Assembly (NCBI RefSeq): GCF_002095465.1
Contig: NZ_MLFP01000003.1
Location: 124,001-188,000 of the forward strand
From: Pantoea rodasii
Lineage (GTDB): Bacteria > Pseudomonadota > Gammaproteobacteria > Enterobacterales > Enterobacteriaceae
Length of the DNA: 64,000 bases
Reading direction: 5' to 3'
The translations under genes and the position numbers were made by a program. Positions 48,037-57,675 of the stretch are shown here, piece after piece. The notes under the pieces are model-generated. The model was not told the origin of the DNA and ran no database searches. It was given only the letters and a program-made list of their open reading frames with translations. Each line of letters starts with the position of its first letter. Positions within the stretch are counted from its first letter, which is position 1.

Positions 48037-48055
48037 GCGAATAGTTATCATTACA
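48037..48055 (-). promoter_or_regulatory. Fur box upstream of fecI
   Basis: The minus strand TGTAATGATAACTATTCGC matches the 19-bp Fur consensus at about 13 of 19 positions, with the central TAATGATAA intact. It is 43 bp upstream of the fecI ATG, the expected place for iron repression of fecIR. Confidence 0.65.
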
Positions 48056-48330
48056 ATCGGTCGGCTGCTTTTTTTGCTTTTGAAATTGGGGAATGAACCC
48101 ATGAGTTTGAGGTAACTGAAACCCTATATGACATCCCGCGGCTTAACTATACAAAGGGCGCGCTAAGTGACCGGCATAAGGTAAATGCGTAACACGCACG
48201 CATTACGTTACAACATACATAATCTATTTTTGTACAACACAGCGCTCAATGTGAGTTTACAGCGAGCATTCGGCTCACCACCAAGTTAGTGCACGGGTAC
48301 ATCATTGCCAGGCTGGCTGCACATAACAGA

Positions 48331-48349
48331 CCCGGCAATATTCGCCGGG
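48331..48349 (-). terminator. Stem-loop after the TIM-barrel isomerase gene
   Basis: CCCGGC / GCCGGG with a seven-base loop, 12 bp past the stop of the leftward isomerase gene. It lies between that gene and the fec locus; there is no long T tract. Confidence 0.5.
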
Positions 48350-48360
48350 CCTATTGCACA

Positions 48361-49353
48361 TCAGTCTTCAATACTGCTTAGCAGTGCGTTCTGAATAATT
48401 CTTTGCGCTTTAAGCGGGTTTTGTTCACTTTGCGCTGCTTGCAACGCAACGATATCCAGCTTATCCAGTGCGCGATAAATGTGTTTGAGGAAACGAATCG
48501 ACAAGTTAGCGGCTTCAACATGATCTTCACGGAAGGGGAATTGATCCAGCTGCCACACGCCATCCCAGTTATTGATTTTGAGAACATAGAAGAACTCAAA
48601 GATTTCCGTCATATGAACTGTGCCGACAACGAGATCGTCATCCCAACCGCGTAAGTTATCGTTAACGTCCATACCGAACAGTCGGCCACGGTCGATAATC
48701 AACTGGGCTGAGTCTGCGGGTGATTCCCCGGCAAAAAGCGCATGGCCAAAGTCCAGCAGCACCCCGACGTTATCAAGGCCAATATCTTCAATCCCCAGCA
48801 AGGTGCGAGCAGCCGAATCCCAGGTCATTTTTACACGGGGTTCACGCGGCTTATATTCGATGGCGAATTTCACATCAGGATTGGCACTGGCGAGTTCGCG
48901 CATGCCATCAACCGCCAGTTTCCAGAGGTTTTTATGATCAACCTGGAAGGGATAGTCCCAGCCATCTTGCCCCGGCCAGATTTTCACGTAGTTGGCACCC
49001 AATTCACGGACTACCGTTGCCGCTTCATGCATGACTTCGAATGCCTGCTGGCGTATTGCTGGGTCTGGGTTGGTGAAGGCACCGCGAGAAAAGCGGCGCA
49101 GATAGATTTCAGGCGTCACGCCAATGGCTTTAAGTCCTGCCTGGTCTAAGGCTTCTTTTACCTGAGCAACGGTGACACCTTCAGTAAAGGGATAGGGCAC
49201 ATCAACATACGATAAGTCTTCAACACTGCCAGCAAGCTTGATCTGGTCTAGCGTGCTAAGCGCCGGACCATAACCATCGACGGCATAACGATCAATATAG
49301 TTAGCAAAATGCCACAAACCGGCACCAAATTTCGGGTAAGTGTAACCACTCAT
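48361..49353 (-). CDS. Sugar-phosphate isomerase/epimerase-like TIM barrel protein
   Basis: A 330-aa protein of the xylose-isomerase-like AP-endonuclease-2 fold. Likely metal ligands are the Glu in AIEYKPREP, Asp-His in [10 protein letters not shown], and later Asp residues ([14 protein letters not shown]). It begins [19 protein letters not shown]; the ATG at 49353 has AAAGGAG upstream. The 331-codon length and the [16 protein letters not shown] opening set it apart from the IolI-like protein at 37098. It is divergent from an M24-fold gene, with a 16-bp palindrome between them. The substrate is probably a sugar or polyol derivative. Confidence 0.75.
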   Translation of the reverse strand: MSGYTYPKFGAGLWHFANYIDRYAVDGYGPALSTLDQIKLAGSVEDLSYVDVPYPFTEGVTVAQVKEALDQAGLKAIGVTPEIYLRRFSRGAFTNPDPAIRQQAFEVMHEAATVVRELGANYVKIWPGQDGWDYPFQVDHKNLWKLAVDGMRELASANPDVKFAIEYKPREPRVKMTWDSAARTLLGIEDIGLDNVGVLLDFGHALFAGESPADSAQLIIDRGRLFGMDVNDNLRGWDDDLVVGTVHMTEIFEFFYVLKINNWDGVWQLDQFPFREDHVEAANLSIRFLKHIYRALDKLDIVALQAAQSEQNPLKAQRIIQNALLSSIED

Positions 49354-49658
49354 AAGACATTCTCCTTTGGGATTAGGGTAATTCGATGCGTCACGATGAT
49401 GATTTGAATATATATTCAATGATGGTTATATATTCCATTCTGCGCCTTGAACTTCTTGCTTAACCAGCATTGATTGAAGGAATTGCAGGTGGCCTCACAC
49501 AAAATTTGCGAGTTCAACAGTGAGCAATAAACCGGGCATGACATTATCCGCGCACAATTAAAATCAACAGGTGCTACCTTGCTTGAACATGTGGCAGCCT
49601 GAGCAAATGAAAGGCACATTTTTCACGCATCCAATACGTTAACCTGAGGTAATTCATC
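49354..49658. other. Divergent promoter region
   Basis: About 305 bp between two divergent genes, A/T-rich on the left side. It holds the 16-bp palindrome listed separately and nothing else I recognise. Confidence 0.5.
49404..49419. promoter_or_regulatory. Perfect 16-bp palindrome, candidate operator
   Basis: TTGAATATATATTCAA is self-complementary and lies 51 bp upstream of the leftward isomerase gene. A related GGTTATATATTCC follows about ten bases later. It could be the operator for a regulator outside the window. Confidence 0.4.
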
Positions 49659-51053
49659 ATGATGTCTCCGTCAATTCAGCTTGGCCCGACTACACCACCG
49701 ATAAAATTTACCCAGGTTGAACCCGTTTTTCTTACAGACGAAACCCTACGGGAACGAAAAAACAAGGTTCTGCAGGGGATGGTCAAAGACGGTTTTGATG
49801 CTCTGGTGATTTACGCAGACAAAGAACACGGCGGGAATTTTGAGTATTTAACCGGTTTCATCCCGCGCTTTGAAGAAGGGCTGCTGGTTATTGATGCCAG
49901 CGGAGACTGCACCGTCATTCTGGGTAATGAGAACCTCAAACTTGCTCGCTTTTCACGCGTGCCCGTCACGTTGCTTCATTGCCCCTTGTTTTCGCTCCCC
50001 AATCAGCCGATGGACCACGAGACACCACTCGAAAGCTTACTGGCATCTGCCGGCCTGAGTGTTAAGAGTAAAGTTGGCCTGGTGGGATGGAAAATGTTTA
50101 CCCCAGCAGCGGGCAATGGCTCCTCCTATTTCGATTTACCTTTTTTTATTGTTGATGCGTTGCAGCGCACGCTGAAAACTGAGGCCGAGATGCTCAATGC
50201 GGCACACTTGTTCATTGGCGGAGAAACCGGTGCAAGAGTGACCAATAACGCTAATGAAATTGCACATTATGAATATGGAGCCAATCTGGCATCCAATTGT
50301 ATTCTTGAGGCGATAGACGCGGTGGAAGTGGGTGTGAGAGAAGTTGATTTAGGTGCGTTTCTGGCTGCGGAAGGCCAATACAATACCGTGGTATCGATTG
50401 CGGCCACAGGCGCTCGCTTCGAACATGCTCACCTCTATCCAACCTACAAAAGGGTGCAGCAGGGCGATCCTTTGTCGCTCACCACGGGATTCAAAGGCGG
50501 CCTGTCCAGTCGAGCGGCTTTCGTTATCGCCCATTCATCCGAGCTGCCTGACGCCCAGAAAGATTGGCTAGATAGAATCGCTAAACCTTACTTCTCTGCG
50601 CAGGTGGCCTGGCTTGAAAATATTCATGTTGGCATGACCGGCGGTGAGCTTTATGACTTGATCGAAGATGTGATGCCCAAAGCCCGTTATGGCTGGCATC
50701 TGAATCCCGGCCATCTGGTTGCTGATGAAGAGTGGATGTCATCACCGGTTTACCCTCAGTCTGGCGAGACATTGAAAAGCGGCATGATGCTGCAAATCGA
50801 TATTATTCCCTCTGTACCGGGTTACAACGGTGTGAGTGCAGAAGAGTGTGTAGCGTTGGCCGATGCCTCACTGCAAGCGGCGATCGCTGAAGCATATCCG
50901 ATGCTTTGGCACCGAATCGAGACTCGACGCCGTTACTTGCGTGATGAAATCGGCATTAAACTCAATGCCGATGTTCTACCGTTGTCCAATGCTGTCGGGT
51001 ATTTAAGGCCGTTTTTGCTCGCTAAAAACGAGTCTTTCAGCGTTGGGAAATAG
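49659..51053 (+). CDS. M24 (pita-bread) family protein with a degraded metal site
   Basis: A 464-aa protein with a creatinase/prolidase-type N-terminal domain (about 1-170) and a pita-bread C-terminal domain (about 180-440). In metal-dependent M24 peptidases the first Asp ligand follows GDxVLID. Here the segment is GDPLSLTTGFKGGLSSR (269-285), with Thr275 at that place and no Asp at the second. The Glu of the LEPGM-type strand is Asp (LKSGMMLQIDIIPS). A His (LNPGHLVADEE) and a Glu (GVSAEECVAL) remain. Creatinase keeps the fold without metal, so a creatinase-like hydrolase of small C-N substrates is possible. A peptidase role is doubtful. Confidence 0.7.
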   Translation: MMSPSIQLGPTTPPIKFTQVEPVFLTDETLRERKNKVLQGMVKDGFDALVIYADKEHGGNFEYLTGFIPRFEEGLLVIDASGDCTVILGNENLKLARFSRVPVTLLHCPLFSLPNQPMDHETPLESLLASAGLSVKSKVGLVGWKMFTPAAGNGSSYFDLPFFIVDALQRTLKTEAEMLNAAHLFIGGETGARVTNNANEIAHYEYGANLASNCILEAIDAVEVGVREVDLGAFLAAEGQYNTVVSIAATGARFEHAHLYPTYKRVQQGDPLSLTTGFKGGLSSRAAFVIAHSSELPDAQKDWLDRIAKPYFSAQVAWLENIHVGMTGGELYDLIEDVMPKARYGWHLNPGHLVADEEWMSSPVYPQSGETLKSGMMLQIDIIPSVPGYNGVSAEECVALADASLQAAIAEAYPMLWHRIETRRRYLRDEIGIKLNADVLPLSNAVGYLRPFLLAKNESFSVGK

Positions 51054-51059
51054 CGCGCA

Positions 51060-52606
51060 TCAGGGCTTAATTTGATTACGCCCGCTGCGCTTTGCCAGGT
51101 ACAACGCTTTATCGGCGTCCTGTTTCAGCTGATCCGCTTCGCCGGTTTTACCGGTTGACGTCAGCGTGCTGTAGCCGGCGCTGATGGTCACCACGCCCGC
51201 AGAGACCTCCGAGCTTTCATGCGCAATGCCCGTTTCTGCAACAAATCTCACCGCGCGTTCAGCCACTTTTTGGCATCAAAGGCTGAAGTGTTGGGCAGGA
51301 TAATCGCGAACTCTTCACCACCGTAGCGTGCCACGATATCGCCCTGATAATGCACGCTATCCTTTAACGCCAGGCCAACATCCTGCAAGCACTCGTCACC
51401 CGCAACGTGCCCATAGGTATCGTTGTATCGCTTGAAGTAATCGATATCGATCATCACCAGCGATAACGGCTCGTCATTCTTTTCTGAACGCAGCAGCGCC
51501 TGCTCCAGCAGAGCATCAAACTGGCGGCGATTAGCCAGCCCAGTCAGGCCATCAACCAGTGCCAGCGATTGTAGCGTGTGATTGATCGTGGTCAGTTCAT
51601 CGCGAACATGGGTGAGTTCAACTTGATTACGCACGTTGGTGCCGACCTGACGCAATACAAAGATGCCCATGCCGGTAATGGTTAATAGCAGCACGATGTT
51701 AAGCAACACGTTGGTCAGGTTGGCTGCCATCCACTCCATACGAATTCGGTCACGGTCATATCCTGCCGTCACAATCAGTGGGTAGCGCTCCAGTCGTGCG
51801 TAACCAAATATACGTTCGACACCATCAAGTGTTGACCGCCAGGTTGCACTGCCGCTCGAAGCCGATTTCAACTCGGTTTTAAACAGCGGACTGGAGGAAA
51901 GGGTTCGGCCAATAAAAGTATCAGGGAAAGGGCGAATATAAAGCGCCGTGGCATCCGCCAGAATCAAGCCTAACGCGTCTTTATCTCCAAGCGTGTAGTA
52001 GCTGTAGTACTGGCGGAAATAATCCACTTTGACGGTGGCTAACGCCACGCCGGCAAAATTCCCTGCATTGTCGTTGAGACGAACCGAAACAGGGATCACC
52101 AGGTCACCGGTAGAACGACTGCGGATAACATGGCTGATATGAATATCAAGGCTGGGATGCGTTCGATGCCAGACAAAATAATCTCGGTCGGCGTTACTGG
52201 CATTGGTAGGGGTAAAGTTGCCGGACGAGGCGATCCAATGCCCCTCGGTGTCGTAAACAAAAAGACCGTGCAGTTGAGGAAGTTTACTCTGCTGGTCTTT
52301 TATCTGATGAAGGAACTGTGGTGTGGCGGCAAAATTATTGCCGTTTTGTCTCAGTTGCCTTACGGCATCCGCAAGCGTGATATCGACCTGTAAAAAGGCA
52401 TCTTCGGCCTGTTTTGCCAACGAGAGCGAGAGGTTACGCGCATCTTCTTCTTTCTCAGTGACATGCTGCTGCCAGGAATGCCACAGTGACCACGCATTAA
52501 TCGCGATAACCAGCAGACTGATTAGCAATAAAAAAACGGCCATGCTTCTGCCAAGGGATGTTTTTAACAGGCGTGGGGCACTATCAGAGAGAACATTTTT
52601 GCGCAT
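51060..52606 (-). pseudogene. Membrane diguanylate cyclase with periplasmic sensor, frameshifted
   Basis: The protein has a first membrane helix (SMAVFLLLISLLVIAINAW), a periplasmic Cache-type sensor (about 45-280), a second helix (LLNIVLLLTITGMGIFVL) and a GGEEF domain with DGLTGLANRR, DIDYFKRYNDTYGH and the intact RYGGEEFAI active site. The frame breaks after FDAKK, and one A missing from A5 (T5 at 51267-51271 on the plus strand) explains it. Repair gives KKVAERAVRFVAETG and 515 aa with the normal end ALYLAKRSGRNQIKP. It would make c-di-GMP in response to a periplasmic ligand. As written the last 60 or so residues are lost. Confidence 0.88.
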
Positions 52607-52809
52607 TGATACTCTTTATGCATGCTGAAAATGTGGGCAAAAGTGGGCCTAATATTACAGGATTCATGCAATTGTCATAAGCGGAGTCGTGGAAAAAAAC
52701 CTTCGCGGCTTAACAGAACCCCAACTTCTCCCGCTATAAATTGGCCGTAATAAAAAAATCCGCCTCAAAAAGCGGCAAACGTTGTCAAAATGTGACTTGC
52801 AACGTTAAT

Positions 52810-52828
52810 CATAATGATTATCATTTTC
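52810..52828 (+). promoter_or_regulatory. Strong Fur box
   Basis: CATAATGATTATCATTTTC matches the Fur 19-bp consensus (in one of its equivalent forms) at about 17 of 19 positions. It lies 101 bp before the methyltransferase-like gene. This is the best Fur site in the window. The rest of 52607-52928 shows nothing else clear. Confidence 0.8.
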
Positions 52829-52928
52829 AATGTTGTAGTCGGATTGTTCCATTACGCTGCCTGTTTAAACCTAATAAGAACTGGCGGTGTGTGGGGCATT
52901 TACACTCATCATTATGGCTGGAGTGATT

Positions 52929-54017
52929 ATGCATAAGAATTGGTATCAGGCAGGGGGTCACGCTGCACAGCGGCTTCCTGCACCTGAAGAGATTGCTTCA
53001 TTAGCCGCTTTCCATGCGGAGAGCGAGTCGCTGGCCCCACTGATGATTTGGCAAGTGCTACATGAACTGGCGATTGTCTCCGCTGAGGGATGGATAATTA
53101 CAGAGGCGTGCAAACAGGCGGGAATAGATGCCGTCTTTCATCGTCTGCTGGAGCGATGGCATTTGATTCTGGAAGAGGAGGGGATCGTAGAACAGCGTGA
53201 CCATCGCTGGTTCGCCGGTGACTGCGCGCCTGCGCTGACTTCCGTTGAACAACGTATCGACGATGGCAAAATTCGCCTGCGCCGTTGCCTGGACTGGCAC
53301 TCCGCAGGGGAAGCCTACCTTAACCAGTTATTTGCCTGTCACCACTCTCTATGCGAGGTGATGCGTGCCCCGCATCGGGCGCATCAACTGCAGTCCCATA
53401 ATGGCGAACCTATTGCTTCTTTGGCGGTTGAACGTCGCAACATTATAAATGATTACTTCGGCGAAATAGTCACCTCGCTGCTGCAAACGGTAATGCAGGG
53501 GCATGATCGGCCGCAGGTTTTGGAAATTGGCTCAGTCGGCCTTACCGCAGATGGAAGTGAGACAGACCACGTTTCTGTCACACCCCAATGCTCCCAACAC
53601 GCTGAACCCTGTTTCGCGCACACTTCCACATTACCAACCGGCCACTGTGACGCTCATCAGCCTCTGGACCAGAAAAATCCCGAACAATTCCATGTCGTAT
53701 TGGCGATCAATTCGCGGCGTATTGCCTCTAACCTCGATGTCTATCTCACCTGCATCTGGCGTTTGCTGAAACCGGGCGGTGCATTGATTGTGCTGGAAGT
53801 CACTCAGGATAGGGCGCTGGATTGGATAAGCGCGCCTGCGATTCAGCAGGCGGCGTTGGGGCGACATCATCAGCAAGATTCCTCGATACTTTCGCGTGAA
53901 TGCTGGCAGCAGGCATTTTTGCGCACGGGTTTCCGCATGGTGGGTGAATGGCCAGAGCCAGACATGCCACTTGCTTTTGTCGGTCAGCAAATTTATATCG
54001 TGCAGCGGCCAGCTTAG
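52929..54017 (+). CDS. Fur-controlled class I methyltransferase-like protein
   Basis: A 362-aa protein of unknown role. Residues about 1-105 look like a helical winged-helix or dimerisation region. A class I methyltransferase fold follows: a motif-I-like QVLEIGSVGL that is poorer in glycine than usual, a post-I region rich in Cys and His, HVVLAINSRR, and the typical LTCIWRLLKPGGALIVLEV strand. The architecture resembles C-methyltransferase modules of polyketide or peptide synthetases, but here it stands alone. GGAGTGATT precedes the ATG. A strong Fur box upstream suggests expression in iron starvation, so a role in siderophore tailoring is possible but not shown. Confidence 0.6.
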   Translation: MHKNWYQAGGHAAQRLPAPEEIASLAAFHAESESLAPLMIWQVLHELAIVSAEGWIITEACKQAGIDAVFHRLLERWHLILEEEGIVEQRDHRWFAGDCAPALTSVEQRIDDGKIRLRRCLDWHSAGEAYLNQLFACHHSLCEVMRAPHRAHQLQSHNGEPIASLAVERRNIINDYFGEIVTSLLQTVMQGHDRPQVLEIGSVGLTADGSETDHVSVTPQCSQHAEPCFAHTSTLPTGHCDAHQPLDQKNPEQFHVVLAINSRRIASNLDVYLTCIWRLLKPGGALIVLEVTQDRALDWISAPAIQQAALGRHHQQDSSILSRECWQQAFLRTGFRMVGEWPEPDMPLAFVGQQIYIVQRPA

Positions 54018-54208
54018 TCGATGAACATCATGGAAATATTTTCCTGGTGCTAAAACACATTCATACCACTGAATAATACGATGTAGTTATGAATACGCCG
54101 CAGCTTAATCAACCAATCATTTTAATAACGGGCCTGGTACGGGGAAGGGAATTGAATATGCAGCGAATGAAGAAGGGGGATGAAGTCAGTCAGAGAGCAA
54201 GTGACATT

Positions 54209-54230
54209 TTGGTGGGCATTCACCCACCAA
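54209..54230 (-). terminator. Stem-loop downstream of the H-NS family gene
   Basis: A perfect 8-bp stem TTGGTGGG / CCCACCAA with a six-base loop, 39 bp past the leftward H-NS-like gene. It has no long T run, so terminator function is uncertain. Confidence 0.4.
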
Positions 54231-54268
54231 ACATGTTCGATAACTCAAATTAACTGGACCAGGCCCAA

Positions 54269-54667
54269 TTAAATCAGGAAGTCGTCGAGAGATTTGCCAG
54301 CGTCGACGGCGGCTTTAATCACTGCCGGGGTACGACCCTGTCCGGTCCAGTGTTTCTCAACGCCATCTTCTGTGTACTTATATTTAGCCGGACGCGGTGC
54401 ACGTTTAGCGCGCGCCTTACCGGTCGGCGTTAATGCGCCCAGCAGTTCATTCGGGTCGATACCATCCTGCAGCAGCAGGTCACGGTATTTAGCCAGCTTC
54501 TCTTCTTTCTCGCGCACAGCGGCTGCGCTGGCATTGTTTTCTTCACGACGCTCGGACACCACGACAGTAAATTTTTCCAGCATCTCTTCCAAATCGGACA
54601 GCTGGACTTCACGTGCCTGTGCGCGAAGCGTACGGATATTGTTTAACGCCTTAATTGACTCACTCAT
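54269..54667 (-). CDS. H-NS/StpA-family nucleoid protein
   Basis: A 132-aa protein. The N-terminal oligomerisation domain has the conserved [14 protein letters not shown] and LEEMLEKF helices and a coiled coil to about residue 65. A basic linker ([16 protein letters not shown]) follows, and the DNA-binding loop [15 protein letters not shown] carries the QGR minor-groove motif. It ends KSLDDFLI, more like StpA than H-NS, but the N-terminus is H-NS-like, so I give no symbol. It binds and silences A/T-rich DNA. TCAGGAGAAG precedes the ATG. Confidence 0.92.
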   Translation of the reverse strand: MSESIKALNNIRTLRAQAREVQLSDLEEMLEKFTVVVSERREENNASAAAVREKEEKLAKYRDLLLQDGIDPNELLGALTPTGKARAKRAPRPAKYKYTEDGVEKHWTGQGRTPAVIKAAVDAGKSLDDFLI

Positions 54668-54856
54668 GAACTTCTCCTGAATATTTTGTCGCTGAACGAA
54701 ATAAATTAAATGGTGCAGTAGGTAACTAATTTAAGGGCGAGTATATAGATGCCGTCCTCTTAAAAGAAGTACAACACATCAGATATCAATAATAAAGCCT
54801 GCAAGGTGTCAATTTTTAGATATTTCTCAACGCGTCCAAAGGTGCCTCAGCTTTCT

Positions 54857-56385
54857 CTAACTTCCATCTTCAAACGCCGACCTTACCGCTGCAACAATCC
54901 TATCCGCTTTTACAGCATCCTCCAGCTGCGGATATTCTTTCCTCAGCTTGCCCGATATCTGCCATCCATTCTCTTTTAATGCCCGTATAATGCGGTTCGC
55001 ATCCTGGTCTGGCATTTCCAGTACTTCTTTTAACCGCTCTTGCGCCCGCTGGAATATTGTTAACACTCTGGCTTCATCGGCCATTTCGACTCGCACGGTA
55101 TGTTCAATGACCTTCGCGGTATAAAGCACGTGGGACGTGAGATCCGGATAGCGCCATGCGAAGCGGGCGTCCTGGTAGTCAGAGAAATAGAAGTTGCTCG
55201 GTGTGCCGTCCTCATAGGTTACGATTTCGCCAAAGTGGCAGGAGGAAGCGTATCGGCGCATCAGACGTTTAGAAAAGACTTCAAGCGTGCGGTCATAGCC
55301 AACACGGAAATCCAGAGAGCTGGTGATACTGGCAGAAACGGGCAAAATGACACCTTCAGGGATCGCGCCATCGCGTATTAATGTGTCATTGATCAAGAAG
55401 CGGTGAATACGACCATTCCCATCGCGCATCGGATGAATATAGACAAAGCCAAAGGCGATAACGCCCGCTCGAGCCAAAGATTCAGCGCCACGTGTGGCAG
55501 ATTCAAATTCCTGTAATCCGTGCATAAATAGCGGGAGGTCTTCAAATTGCGGTGCCACATAATGAACAATGTCTTCACGCAGCGTGGCCTGCCCGACAAA
55601 CACCGGGGATCGACGAAGTCCTAAACCTAATGCATCGTGACCGAGAATCCCTTTTTGCAGAATATGCAGGCTTTCGTCACTAAGAGGGAACTCAATCTGG
55701 CCGCAATATTGTGCGATCACATGGGCGAATCGCTGTATCCGATCGGCCTGTTCAGCTTCTTTCTCAATCAAAAAGCTGGCTCGAGATTCTTTGAAAGTCA
55801 GCCAACTGGCGGTACGCAATAATATATCTGCGCCGAAGGTATCATCCAGGTCGTGCAAGGCTGCGGTGACATCAAATGAAATCGCCTGCTCAATTTCAGC
55901 TGTGCGGCGAACAACAGGGCAGAAGTCAGGCGAGCCGGGTAAATTATCATTGATACGCCAGCGTTTATTTTTATGGCTGACGTCCGCGCCAGATAATCCT
56001 TCGCGGAGATCGCCGCAATATAGCCGCCATTAGTGACATCGGGCACATTATGAAGCGTGTTGCCCGTCAGCCATTCATAGAGAAATCCCGTCCGGCGAGC
56101 GTATTGGCCAAAGGGTTCACGCAGGCACCAGTTTTCGATCGGTTCAGGGCCGATGGCGGCAAAGAGTCGGGCAAAGAACTCCAGATGGATCTCTTCATAT
56201 TTAAGCCCAAAGGCAAAGTGCCCTGAGAAGCTATCGTCAGGTTGATAGCTTGGTGGGTAACGTTTTTCAATCTGTCCCTGATTCTCGTGGGTGGTGCGAA
56301 CCGTGCCAATTGAAGACTCCACCCGTAATGGCTGAACCAGTTCAATGTGATGAAGCTTGCAGAGCGCCTTAAATCCCACCAGCAT
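54857..56385 (-). pseudogene. Fic-family protein (AMPylase-type), frameshifted
   Basis: Repaired, a 509-aa protein. The first frame has a large N-terminal domain (MLVGFKALCKLHHIELVQPL through VPDVTNGGYIAA). The second has the Fic core with the intact motif HPMRDGNGRIHR and a C-terminal winged-helix-like part. The second frame can be read back to GLSGADVSHKNKRWRIND before 55858, so the break is near 56005 (probably one base lost from a C run, GG on the plus strand). Fic domains transfer AMP or other phosphate-containing groups to proteins. I cannot identify the (S/T)xxxE(G/N) inhibitory motif or a separate antitoxin gene. Confidence 0.8.
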
Positions 56386-56527
56386 CGGCTGAATCCTTTA
56401 ACATCTGAGTGAAAACGATAATTTCTCAGAACTATAGCGCGAAAATAGTAACAAGGCGATGTGGCCTTGATAATTCGCGCGCTAAAATGCTAATAGATTC
56501 TTATTATCGACCGAAAATGATAACGCG

Positions 56528-57667
56528 CTACGTCATTAGCCCACGTCTTTTCAATACGGGTATCACGCCATCACCAAACCACAGGGCTTCTTCAACATGC
56601 GGGTAGCCAGACAAGATAAACTCGTCCACTCCCGCCTGATGATACTCCTCGATTCTCTCAGCGACCTGCTCATAGCTACCGACCAGCGTGGTGCCCGCAC
56701 CTCCGCGTAATAAACCGACACCCGCCCAGACATTGGGATAAATCTCCAGATTATTATCCCGCTTCTCCAAAAGCGCTGTCATACGCTGCTGCCCAACACC
56801 GGTTGCTGTTTTGAAGGTCTTTTGCACGGCAGCGATAGCGTCTGGCGTAGCATCGGCCAATAAGGCTTCTGCGGCTTGCCACGCTTCTTCCGCTGTAGGG
56901 CGGGCAATCACATGCATCCTAACCCCGAAGCGTAAAATCCGGTTTTGCTCAGCCGCCAGTGACTGCACGCGATCGAAATGCGCTTTCAGCTCCGGCGGCG
57001 TTTCCCCCCAGCTGAGATAGACGTCAGCATGACGAGCGGCAACCTTTAAAGCGGCATCAGAGGATCCACCGAAATAGATTTCAGGCGGCTGATTGACACC
57101 CGGCGCATAAGCCCCTTCGCTCCACAAATGCTTCCCCTCAAAGTGATAGGGCGCTTGCCAGGCATTACGCAGGATGGTGAGGAACTCATCTGTACGCTCA
57201 TAACGTTGTTCTTTATCCAGCGGATCGCCAAAGCGCCGCTGCTCGGCACTTTCTGAACCGGTCACAATATTCAACAGCAGTCTGTTGCCTGACAACCGCT
57301 GGAAGGTCGCCGCTTGCTGTGCCGCAAGCGCTGGAGAAAGGGTGCCCGGCCTGACGGCAACCAGAAATCGCAAAGTCGTGGTTTGCGATAACAGGCTGGC
57401 GCAGGTTATCCAGGCGTCCTCACACCAGGTGCCGGTAGGCGTTAATACCGCATCAAACCCTGCATACTCGGCGGTTTGGGCCACCTGTCGAATATACGAC
57501 TGCGTGGCGGCGCGCACCCCAGCGGGGGCAACATCGGTTTCTGAATCCGCCTGTGCTGGCTGTGAATTATCACCCATGTAGAGTGACTGCACTGCCGCGC
57601 CAGCCTGCGTCAACGTGCGGCCATCACCGTGGGTGGGTAGATACCAGTGCAAAGCAATTTTGGCCAT
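56528..57667 (-). CDS. SsuD-like FMNH2-dependent alkanesulfonate monooxygenase
   Basis: A 379-aa luciferase-like TIM barrel, very similar in length and motifs to SsuD: LHWYLPTHGDGR at the N-terminus, GTWCEDAWI with the active-site Cys region, NIVTGSESAEQRRFGD, and RFGVRMHVIARPT with the Arg and His expected in the active site. It would release sulfite and an aldehyde from a sulfonate using FMNH2 and O2. It is the last gene of the leftward sulfur operon, 8 bp after the acyl-CoA-dehydrogenase-like gene. No flavin reductase gene is nearby, so FMNH2 must come from elsewhere. Confidence 0.85.
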   Translation of the reverse strand: MAKIALHWYLPTHGDGRTLTQAGAAVQSLYMGDNSQPAQADSETDVAPAGVRAATQSYIRQVAQTAEYAGFDAVLTPTGTWCEDAWITCASLLSQTTTLRFLVAVRPGTLSPALAAQQAATFQRLSGNRLLLNIVTGSESAEQRRFGDPLDKEQRYERTDEFLTILRNAWQAPYHFEGKHLWSEGAYAPGVNQPPEIYFGGSSDAALKVAARHADVYLSWGETPPELKAHFDRVQSLAAEQNRILRFGVRMHVIARPTAEEAWQAAEALLADATPDAIAAVQKTFKTATGVGQQRMTALLEKRDNNLEIYPNVWAGVGLLRGGAGTTLVGSYEQVAERIEEYHQAGVDEFILSGYPHVEEALWFGDGVIPVLKRRGLMT

Positions 57668-57675
57668 TTATCACC

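Noticed and set aside
54089-54253. A 54-codon open frame on the plus strand beginning MNTPQLNQPIILITG.
   Set aside because: It has no convincing Shine-Dalgarno, contains the stem-loop placed at 54209-54230, and no family resemblance is visible. It is probably chance in an intergenic region.
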